Assembly (NCBI GenBank): GCA_900552645.1
Contig: USAN01000005.1
Location: forward strand, 62,001-126,000
Length of the DNA stretch: 64,000 bases
From: an uncultured Bacteroides sp.
Lineage (GTDB): Bacteria > Bacteroidota > Bacteroidia > Bacteroidales > Bacteroidaceae
Direction of reading: 5' to 3'
Positions 53,847-61,334 of this stretch are shown here, piece by piece; within the stretch, counting starts at the first letter, position 1, and each line of letters begins with the position of its first letter. The position numbers were made by a program, and so were the translations under genes. The notes beneath the pieces were generated by a model, which did no database searches, had not been told where the DNA came from, and saw only the letters and a list, made by a program, of their open reading frames with translations.

Positions 53847-56264
53847 ATGAGAAGAAAATTATTATTTGTTACGGCTTGCATGACTACTGCCACTTTACTT
53901 GCAGAAGACGGTTTGACACTCCCGAAAGATACTGCAAAAGTTATAGATATAGAAGAGGTGGTAGTCATTGCATCACCTAAAGAAACCGGAAAGTTGAGAC
54001 AACTTCCAACCAGTGTTTCCCTTATTTCACAAAAGGATATGAAGGCACATCAAATTAATTCAATAAAAGATGCGGCTGCACTAGCACCAAACTTTTTCAT
54101 GCCCGATTATGGATCACGACTCACTTCGGCTATTTATATTCGAGGTATTGGATCAAGAATGAACACTCCTGCTGTAGGAATGTATGTAGATAATATTCCT
54201 TATATAGACAAGTCGGCTTTCGATTTTAACTTTTATGACATAGAACGTATAGATATACTTCGTGGTCCGCAAGGGACTCTTTACGGTCGTAATACAATGG
54301 GAGGACTTATACGAGTAAATACTCGTTCACCTTTTTCATATCAAGGTACTGATGTAAAATTAGGTTATGCTACAAAGAGTAATCATCGTGACATTTCATT
54401 CACTCATTATCATAGATGGAGTGATAACTTTGCTTTCTCGGCCGGAGGATACTATGAAGGATCGGATGGTTTTTTCAGGAATTCAACTACCGGAAATAAA
54501 ATAGATAAGATGCAGGCAGGTGGAGGCAGGATACGTGCAATATGGCTACCATCAGATAATCTAAAACTTGACTATACTGTTAGTTACGACTATACAGATG
54601 AAGGAGGTTATCCTTATTTCTATACGGGACCTGTAAAAGGTTATGAAGCTCAGAACTCTCAATATGAAGAGAATATTGGAAAAATAAGCTATAACCAGGA
54701 TTGTAAATATAGACGTGGTTTATTCAATACCGGACTTAATCTTCAGTATCAGGGAGAAAAGTTCATATTCAATGCAGTTACAGGTTATCAGAATCTTAAT
54801 GACAGAATGTTCCTTGATCAGGACTTTCTTCCTTCTAAGATATATACACTCGAACAGAAACAGAAACTTAACTCACTTACAGAAGAGGTTACTTTCAAAA
54901 GTAAGAACAACAAGAAGTGGCAGTGGGTAACTGGAGCTAGCGGCTTTTATCAATGGCTTACAACAAGCGGACCTGTAACTTTTGATACTGATGGAGTTAC
55001 AAATATGCTGGAAGGAAACATGAACAGAGTATTCCAACAGATAAAAGAGAATAATCCACGTGCTCCTGAAATGAATATAGATATTCTAAATCCTACTCTT
55101 TCGATAAGTGGAGATTTTAAAACTCCCGTATTTAGTACTGCACTCTTCCATCAGTCTACTTTCAATGATATATTAGTTAAAGGCTTATCATTTACAGCAG
55201 GTCTTAGAATGGAATATGAAAAATTATCGCTAAACTACAATTCGGGTAGTATTATCGATTTTGATTTTCTTGTTAAGATGGGACCACAAATGCAATTTCC
55301 TATGAAGAATCTTGAAGCATCACCTTCAATGATAGGTAAGACTAGCAGCGATTATGTACAGTTACTTCCTAAGTTTGCGTTGAAATACGATATATCCGAC
55401 AAATCGAATATCTACTTAAGTGTTGCTAAAGGATATCGTTCTGGTGGTTACAATGTACAGATGTTTTCCGATCTTATACAGAGTGACATGTCGACAAAGA
55501 TGGTAGATGCTATTATTGCTGCATCGCCCGAGGCTATGAGAGAAACCATAAAGAATATGATAGTATCTAATATGCCTGGATACGGCAAGACCACAGATGT
55601 AAGCCTAGTAACAAAATATAAGCCAGAATATAGCTGGAACTATGAAGTGGGAAGCCATTTCAATATGTTCAACAACAAACTTAGAGCTGATGTAGCTGCT
55701 TTCCTTATGAATACTCACGACCAGCAGATTGTTAAGTTTGTAGACAGTGGATTAGGAAGAATAATGGTTAATGCTGGAAGCAGCCGAAGTTACGGTGCTG
55801 AAGTCTCTTTACTGGCAGCTATAACAAGTAGCCTCAACCTAAATATGAACTATGGATATACTCAGTCTACTTTCAGAAAGTATGATGGTGGTACAAGCTC
55901 ATCTAAAGAGACTATAGATTACAGCGGCAACTATGTACCATTCGTACCTAAACATACATTAAGTGCAGGAGGCGATTATACATTCTTATTCAACAATAGT
56001 TTGATAAATAAATTAACCCTTGGCGCCAACTATACAGGAGCAGGAAGAATATACTGGACAGAAAGCAATGACAAATCACAGAACTTCTATGGAACACTAA
56101 ATGCATTTGCATCAATAAGCACAAAGGCTGTTCAGGTTGATTTATGGGGACATAACCTAACCGACAAGAACTATACAACTTTCTATTTTGAAAGTATGCA
56201 CCGTGGCTTTGAACAGAAAAATAAGCCATTGCAAATTGGAGTGGATATAAGATACCACTTTTAA
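53847..56264 (+). CDS. TonB-dependent receptor, siderophore/metal type
   Basis: 805 residues with a signal peptide and no regulatory or CarboxypepD-like domain. A TonB box-like IEEVVVIAS precedes the plug (SIKDAAALAPNFFMPDYGSR, IYIRGIGSRMNTPAVGMYVD, IDILRGPQGTLYGRNTMGG). The barrel ends in IRYHF. The plug resembles iron-complex receptors more than SusC. The His-rich LuxR regulator upstream hints at metal, heme or siderophore uptake; the ligand is not shown. An effective terminator follows inside the convergent gene. Confidence 0.9.
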   Translation: MRRKLLFVTACMTTATLLAEDGLTLPKDTAKVIDIEEVVVIASPKETGKLRQLPTSVSLISQKDMKAHQINSIKDAAALAPNFFMPDYGSRLTSAIYIRGIGSRMNTPAVGMYVDNIPYIDKSAFDFNFYDIERIDILRGPQGTLYGRNTMGGLIRVNTRSPFSYQGTDVKLGYATKSNHRDISFTHYHRWSDNFAFSAGGYYEGSDGFFRNSTTGNKIDKMQAGGGRIRAIWLPSDNLKLDYTVSYDYTDEGGYPYFYTGPVKGYEAQNSQYEENIGKISYNQDCKYRRGLFNTGLNLQYQGEKFIFNAVTGYQNLNDRMFLDQDFLPSKIYTLEQKQKLNSLTEEVTFKSKNNKKWQWVTGASGFYQWLTTSGPVTFDTDGVTNMLEGNMNRVFQQIKENNPRAPEMNIDILNPTLSISGDFKTPVFSTALFHQSTFNDILVKGLSFTAGLRMEYEKLSLNYNSGSIIDFDFLVKMGPQMQFPMKNLEASPSMIGKTSSDYVQLLPKFALKYDISDKSNIYLSVAKGYRSGGYNVQMFSDLIQSDMSTKMVDAIIAASPEAMRETIKNMIVSNMPGYGKTTDVSLVTKYKPEYSWNYEVGSHFNMFNNKLRADVAAFLMNTHDQQIVKFVDSGLGRIMVNAGSSRSYGAEVSLLAAITSSLNLNMNYGYTQSTFRKYDGGTSSSKETIDYSGNYVPFVPKHTLSAGGDYTFLFNNSLINKLTLGANYTGAGRIYWTESNDKSQNFYGTLNAFASISTKAVQVDLWGHNLTDKNYTTFYFESMHRGFEQKNKPLQIGVDIRYHF

Positions 56265-56271
56265 GAACTAT

Positions 56272-57231
56272 TTATTGATTTATTGCACCACAATGCGAGC
56301 AAACACCCTTTGCTCGCATTTTTGCTCCGCAATTGCCGCATGTATAGTTGAAAGAAGAACTTTTCATGAGTCTTTTATAACACCACCATCCATATAACGG
56401 CAAACATACATATCCTACGTAAAAAATAGTAGCTATACTGAAGAATATGTAAAGAAGAATACAGTATGACATAAGCCCAAGCATGTAGAAAAATACTGTT
56501 TCCCATCGTCTTTGATGAAACATATCATCGACAGTAGCAAGACCTACCAAAATAATTACCCAGAAGTTTATCATGAAAACAGAAAGTATAAATGGCAGAT
56601 CGAATGGATTTAGTGAAGGATTATAATAAAACTGCTGCCAAGTTTCGGGCACAAAAAGTTGAATACTACTATATAGTGTGGCAGCCGTAGCTACAAGGAA
56701 AGAAAGAAGAGTAGGAAAGATACTCTCTATATCATTAAACCACGCCAATTGTATACGCTTTCTCTTAATTGCACGAAAAACATATAATATACCAAAAAGC
56801 GCAAGAATTATAAGAAAAATCAATGTATGAAGATTACTAAAGAAATGGATAAACTGCGAAACAGAATCAAGAGGAACTACATTCTTTAGAAGTTCCTTTT
56901 CATGAACCCATCCCATAGCAGCCTGATCACGTGCAACCTTTACCCAAACAGAATCGACAGTATCCGAAGGTTGTATCATAAATTCGGCTACAACTACCTT
57001 ATCGTCTTTGTACACAGGAACCTCATCTATAAGTGGTAGTTGCTGCAGCATTAATGAATCGGAAGTAACTTCGAAGTTGGAGTTAAGAGTATAATGCCTT
57101 TTTATAAGATGATTTATAGAGTCGGCACTCTTGCCGGTAACTCCTTTTGGAACAACCGGCAATGTGTACTGACATCCCCACAGCATGAGTATAGTCACAA
57201 TAAAAGGCAATATATATTTAACTCTCTGCAT
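56272..57231 (-). CDS. Membrane lipoprotein with C-terminal zinc ribbon
   Basis: 319 residues. An N-terminal signal with possible lipobox (L-W-G-C, Cys about 20) leads a periplasmic domain (about 25-130) with an SH3-like feel (VWVKVARDQAAMGWVHEKEL). Four or so membrane helices follow (about 137-280). The C-terminus is a CxxC-x10-CxxC zinc ribbon (CGNCGAKMRAKGVCSHCG). Function unknown; similar proteins are widespread in Bacteroidetes. Its start overlaps the end of the U32 gene by 14 bases, so translation is coupled. The stop is 7 bases from the convergent receptor stop. Confidence 0.75.
   Translation of the reverse strand: MQRVKYILPFIVTILMLWGCQYTLPVVPKGVTGKSADSINHLIKRHYTLNSNFEVTSDSLMLQQLPLIDEVPVYKDDKVVVAEFMIQPSDTVDSVWVKVARDQAAMGWVHEKELLKNVVPLDSVSQFIHFFSNLHTLIFLIILALFGILYVFRAIKRKRIQLAWFNDIESIFPTLLSFLVATAATLYSSIQLFVPETWQQFYYNPSLNPFDLPFILSVFMINFWVIILVGLATVDDMFHQRRWETVFFYMLGLMSYCILLYIFFSIATIFYVGYVCLPLYGWWCYKRLMKSSSFNYTCGNCGAKMRAKGVCSHCGAINQ
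56293..56323 (+). terminator. Terminator of the receptor gene inside the convergent zinc-ribbon gene
   Basis: Perfect 11-base arms ATGCGAGCAAA and TTTGCTCGCAT, a 5-base loop, and a tail of five T residues on the + strand. It is 28 bases after the receptor stop and lies wholly within the zinc-ribbon codons of the - strand gene. Confidence 0.87.
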
Positions 57232-59044
57232 ACAGTTTCATCTGACAATTCTTACAGTCAAAGTTAAGTCGGAATTTTCTTCCATCTGTGCTAATAATAA
57301 AGAAAGGTTCTTTGAATGGAGAGTGCAATTTATGATGCACCGGACACCATCCCATACTATAACGAATGCAATGCTTGCAGAACATTAACGCGCCATCTGA
57401 TACCGGCTGTTTTTCGAATGCAGGAGCTATCTTACTTACTCCATGTGTAGAATAGAATTTCTGCGCCTTGCTATTCATTACGTTACCAAGATACGTAAGT
57501 TCAGTATCGAAATATCCAGATGATGATTCTGGTAAAACTGCAATTTCGCGTCTGTAATTTATCTTCCTTACAGATAATAGTTTATCGACGCACTTGCGAC
57601 GGAGCTCGGCCAATTCGGAAGCTGGTATAAACCAATTATCACTTAGACTTACTTCTGTTCTTACAGTCTGAAAAGGAGTATTGCCTAACTTACTTAGCTG
57701 ATTCTTTATATTATCCGTCTGAGGTGAACGTGCAATTTCTTTTTCACGTTCCAACACCACACTTGCAGAATTATTGTCTGAATCCTTCATGGTAAGAGTG
57801 AATCCGAAATTATTATCCTCTAGAGATATAGAAATCTCAATTTTTCTTTCAGCAGACTTTCTTTGCATCGTCTTCTCGAACTCCTGATCGAAGTTACGGT
57901 AAAGAATCGTTTTAGGCTTAATACGAGGCATTTCCTGAGGGAAAAGTCTATTTTCTTCTACTCTGTTTATACGGAACCCCTGTAATTTTCCACTCTCGTC
58001 AATATAACACACTCCATCACCATTGTTGAATGATTTTACACCTGCTACAGTAAAATAGTTTCCTCGGATTTCTTTAACTGTTCCCATCTCCTCACCCAAA
58101 GATTTAGGAGTATCAAAAGAAAATATCTCCTTGTTGCGTTCATGTAAGAAATAGTCAGTCGATCCACGACTGAAACTCTTATCTAACTGTGGAGTAAAAA
58201 ACAACTCTTCCTTACCCGAGGAAGCTCTCTTCAAATCGGGACGATGCTTTATTATTGCATCTATTTTCTTTCTATAGTAGGCAGTTACATTCTTTACATA
58301 AGTCACATCTTTAAGACGTCCTTCTATTTTAAGAGACGACGCTCCTGCATCTATAATCTGCTCTAGATTATTGCTCTGATTCATATCCTTAAGAGAAAGT
58401 AGATGCTTATTCTTTACTATAACTTTACCATCGGCATCAATCATATCGAATGCAAGACGGCAGAACTGAGCACATTCACCACGATTTGCACTACGACCAT
58501 AGCATGCTTGGCTAATATAGCATTGTCCGCTATAACTTACGCATAATGCTCCATGTACGAATACCTCCAATGGAACATCCGGAATGGCACTGTATATCTG
58601 ATTTATTTCCTTGAGTGAAAGTTCTCTTGCCAATACTATCTGACGAAAACCAGCATCGGCAAGGAATTTAGCCTTCTGAACAGTACGATTATCCATCTGT
58701 GTACTTGCATGCAGAGGGATAGGTGGAAGTTTCATTTCAAGAATAGCCATATCCTGAACTATAAGTGCATCAACGCCTATATCGTAAAGCTTCCATATTA
58801 ACTTTTCAGTCTCTTCTAGTTCCTCTTCTTTAAGGATGGTATTGACAGCCACATAAATACGTACATTGTAAAGATGAGCGTATTTTACCAATTCTTCAAT
58901 ATCATCAAGAGAATTTCCTGCTGCAGACCTTGCACTAAAACGAGATGCACCTATATAAACGGCATCTGCTCCATGATCAATTGCTGCTATTCCACACTCC
59001 AGATTCTTCGCCGGCGCAAGTAATTCTATTGTTCTTTGTTTCAT
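57218..59044 (-). CDS. U32-family peptidase/tRNA-hydroxylation-type protein
   Basis: 608 residues. The U32 signature is complete: EVFVHGALCVSYSGQC (160-175), then YIS and a Cys-rich stretch with Cys181, 191 and 195. The N-terminal half is TIM-barrel-like (ELLAPAKNLECGIAAIDHGA); the C-terminal half contains a DUF3656-like region. Long U32 proteins of this kind act in RNA hydroxylation (the TrhP/RlhA group) rather than proteolysis; which applies here is uncertain. It starts within the metA stop (TAATG), so the two are translationally coupled. Confidence 0.88.
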   Translation of the reverse strand: MKQRTIELLAPAKNLECGIAAIDHGADAVYIGASRFSARSAAGNSLDDIEELVKYAHLYNVRIYVAVNTILKEEELEETEKLIWKLYDIGVDALIVQDMAILEMKLPPIPLHASTQMDNRTVQKAKFLADAGFRQIVLARELSLKEINQIYSAIPDVPLEVFVHGALCVSYSGQCYISQACYGRSANRGECAQFCRLAFDMIDADGKVIVKNKHLLSLKDMNQSNNLEQIIDAGASSLKIEGRLKDVTYVKNVTAYYRKKIDAIIKHRPDLKRASSGKEELFFTPQLDKSFSRGSTDYFLHERNKEIFSFDTPKSLGEEMGTVKEIRGNYFTVAGVKSFNNGDGVCYIDESGKLQGFRINRVEENRLFPQEMPRIKPKTILYRNFDQEFEKTMQRKSAERKIEISISLEDNNFGFTLTMKDSDNNSASVVLEREKEIARSPQTDNIKNQLSKLGNTPFQTVRTEVSLSDNWFIPASELAELRRKCVDKLLSVRKINYRREIAVLPESSSGYFDTELTYLGNVMNSKAQKFYSTHGVSKIAPAFEKQPVSDGALMFCKHCIRYSMGWCPVHHKLHSPFKEPFFIISTDGRKFRLNFDCKNCQMKLYAES

Positions 59045-59961
59045 TATTCTATTTTATTAATATCGTAAGGAGTTTCCTGATAAACGTAATAGTTAAGCCA
59101 GTTTGAGAAAAGCAAGTTGGCATGCCCTCTCCATCTTACAAGAGGTTCATTATCGGAATTATCATCACGATAATAATTTATCGGCATATCAATAGGAAGT
59201 CCTTTTTCAAGATCTCTTTTATATTCTCCATCCAGTGTAAGAGGAGAGTATTCTGAATGTCCTGTTATAAAGAATTCTCGACCATTTCTTGCCATTACCA
59301 TATATACACCCGACTCTTCCGATTCGGAAAGTAATTCAAGTTCTTTTACCTTTTCTATATCTTCTCTTCTAATTTCTGTATGACGACTATGAGGAACATA
59401 AAATTCATCATCGAAACCTCGGAATATAGGAAGCTGAGGATTAAGCAGAGAGTGTTTGAACACCCCAAACATTTTTTTTTCTAAAGAATATTTAGGCACT
59501 CCGTAAAAATGATAAAGTCCAGCCTGTGCAGCCCAACAAATATATAGTGTAGAAGTAACATGTGTTCTCGTCCAATCGAAAATTTCGGTTACCTCATCCC
59601 AATAATTAACCTCCTCGTAGTCCATCTGCTCTACGGGTGCTCCTGTTATAATCATGCCATCAAATTTCTCGTGCGACATTGAATCAAAATCACGATAAAA
59701 TGCTTTCATGTGTTCAATCGGAGTATTCTTCGATGTATGACTTTTAAGTTTCATGAATGAAAGTTCTACTTGAAGTGGACTATTTGAAAGTAATCTAACC
59801 AAATCTGTTTCTGTCGTTATTTTTAAAGGCATCAAATTCAACACAACAATCTTCAGCGGACGAATATCTTGCGAGTCGGCACGAGAACTGTCGATAACAA
59901 AAATGTTTTCGTGCTTCAGAATCTCTATTGCAGGCAATCTATCGGGTAAATTTAAAGGCAT
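59044..59961 (-). CDS. metA: Homoserine O-acyltransferase MetA, predicted acetyl type
   Basis: 305 residues, normal length. MetA activates homoserine for methionine synthesis. The catalytic Cys142 (ICWAAQAG), His235 and Glu237 (TGHSEYSP) are present. The residue at position 111, in GAPVEQMDYEEV, is Glu. In work on Bacillus cereus MetA, Glu111 gives acetyl-CoA preference, while Gly as in E. coli gives succinyl-CoA preference, so I predict O-acetylhomoserine as product. A run of nine A residues (59472-59480 on the - strand) lies in codons for E-K-K-M. First gene of a three-gene overlapping operon. Confidence 0.94.
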   Translation of the reverse strand: MPLNLPDRLPAIEILKHENIFVIDSSRADSQDIRPLKIVVLNLMPLKITTETDLVRLLSNSPLQVELSFMKLKSHTSKNTPIEHMKAFYRDFDSMSHEKFDGMIITGAPVEQMDYEEVNYWDEVTEIFDWTRTHVTSTLYICWAAQAGLYHFYGVPKYSLEKKMFGVFKHSLLNPQLPIFRGFDDEFYVPHSRHTEIRREDIEKVKELELLSESEESGVYMVMARNGREFFITGHSEYSPLTLDGEYKRDLEKGLPIDMPINYYRDDNSDNEPLVRWRGHANLLFSNWLNYYVYQETPYDINKIE

Positions 59962-59988
59962 ATTCTGTTAGTTTATCTGTTATAGTCG

Positions 59989-59996
59989 CAAATTTA
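59989..59996 (-). promoter_or_regulatory. -7 promoter box of the metA operon
   Basis: TAAATTTG on the - strand matches TAnnTTTG exactly, 27 bases before the metA ATG. No -33 element at usual spacing and no SAM riboswitch are evident. Confidence 0.55.
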
Positions 59997-60096
59997 AGAA
60001 AATTCAATTACATTGTCTGTCTTGTTTTATTATTAAAATTGCGATACTACTATCATAAAAATAAATTATACTCGTTTAAATAGATTATAAAGAAAA

Positions 60097-60128
60097 AAAA
60101 TAGTCCGACAAAGAAGTCGGACTATTTT
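60097..60128 (-). terminator. Terminator after the TolC-family gene
   Basis: Perfect 13-base arms (60097-60109 and 60116-60128, core AGTCCGAC/GTCGGACT) with a 6-base loop and T-rich sequence after it on the - strand. Confidence 0.9.
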
Positions 60129-60142
60129 TAAGATTTACTATA

Positions 60143-61327
60143 TCAAAGTGAGTTTTTATAAAGATCGGCCATAAGTTTTTGATACTGATTTTCCAGCTGC
60201 ATGTATGACTGCAGGTTACTATATATAGCTTCTGCCTCAACAAAATATTCAATTAGAGATATCTGTCCTAAAACTAGTGATTTTTCAAGCAACTCGAGCG
60301 AAGAATACATAAGTTTTACATCATAACCCTTCAATGCATCATCAAGTTGTTTCATTTCATTCAACATAGATAGTATAGCACCCTCTTTTTGTTGCTGCAT
60401 ACTCTCTTTCTTCAGCTTTGCACTCAGTGCCTTAGCCTTGGCTATACTTACTTTCTTTCTATTTTCGAATAGAGGTAATGAACCTCCTACTACAAAACCA
60501 TTCTCCGCATCTACTATAGAAGTATTGCGACGAAAACCGACTTCCAATTTAGGCAACCATCCCTGCTTGTTTACCGATATATCCTTGTCGGCAGCACGAA
60601 TCTCAAATTCTGCGCTCTGCAAATCAAGATCCCTTCCTATTACTTCATCACGAAACATATCGGCATCTTTTATTTCGATTAAAGTTGGATATTCTGTACC
60701 GTCAAATTCAAGAGGCATATTGTTGTTCATTGCCAACAATTGCTGCAAAGCAGTGCGGTGTGCAGCATTATTGCGTGCTATATCGGCCTGCACATTCATT
60801 CTTTCCATCTTTACCTTGTTCACTTCAAGAATATTGGCATCGCCAGTACTAAGACGCTTTTCATATAACTGCATAAGTTCATCAGCTCTTTTTCCACGCT
60901 CTTTCATAAGTTTCTGCTCTTTATTGAGCATTACTAAATCAAGACATATTTTCTTTGCATTAAGCAATATTTCACGTCTGAAAGAGTAGTGTTGCAAATC
61001 TAAAGCCTCATTCTGCAGTTTAGCTCTACGGTTCCTTGCTATATACTGAGTAGGAAAGTCAAATCCTTGCGTAGCCACAAGTTCTGTTCCGTGCCCACCT
61101 TCTGAAGAGTTGCTGTAGAAAGAACTGTAGTTAACAGTAGGATCCGACATATTATTCTGTGAACTGTTTTCAAACTTCATAGCATTAGTCTGCTGTTGCT
61201 GAGCCTTTATCTCACTATTGTTACGGTCAATACTATTTAGAATTTCCTGAATAGTATTAGGTATAGGCTGTGCAGACCCCAATATGGTAGAAGTCATAAA
61301 GATTGTACTAATTATATATTTCTTCAT
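60143..61327 (-). CDS. TolC-family outer-membrane efflux protein, CzcC-like
   Basis: 394 residues with a signal peptide. Long alpha-helical coiled-coil stretches (about 85-230 and 250-390) in two halves are typical of TolC/CzcC channels, which link RND pumps to the outside. Length is at the short end of the family. It starts 7 bases after the RND gene and ends at a strong terminator, so it is the last gene of the efflux operon. Confidence 0.88.
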   Translation of the reverse strand: MKKYIISTIFMTSTILGSAQPIPNTIQEILNSIDRNNSEIKAQQQQTNAMKFENSSQNNMSDPTVNYSSFYSNSSEGGHGTELVATQGFDFPTQYIARNRRAKLQNEALDLQHYSFRREILLNAKKICLDLVMLNKEQKLMKERGKRADELMQLYEKRLSTGDANILEVNKVKMERMNVQADIARNNAAHRTALQQLLAMNNNMPLEFDGTEYPTLIEIKDADMFRDEVIGRDLDLQSAEFEIRAADKDISVNKQGWLPKLEVGFRRNTSIVDAENGFVVGGSLPLFENRKKVSIAKAKALSAKLKKESMQQQKEGAILSMLNEMKQLDDALKGYDVKLMYSSLELLEKSLVLGQISLIEYFVEAEAIYSNLQSYMQLENQYQKLMADLYKNSL

Positions 61328-61334
61328 ATAACTT

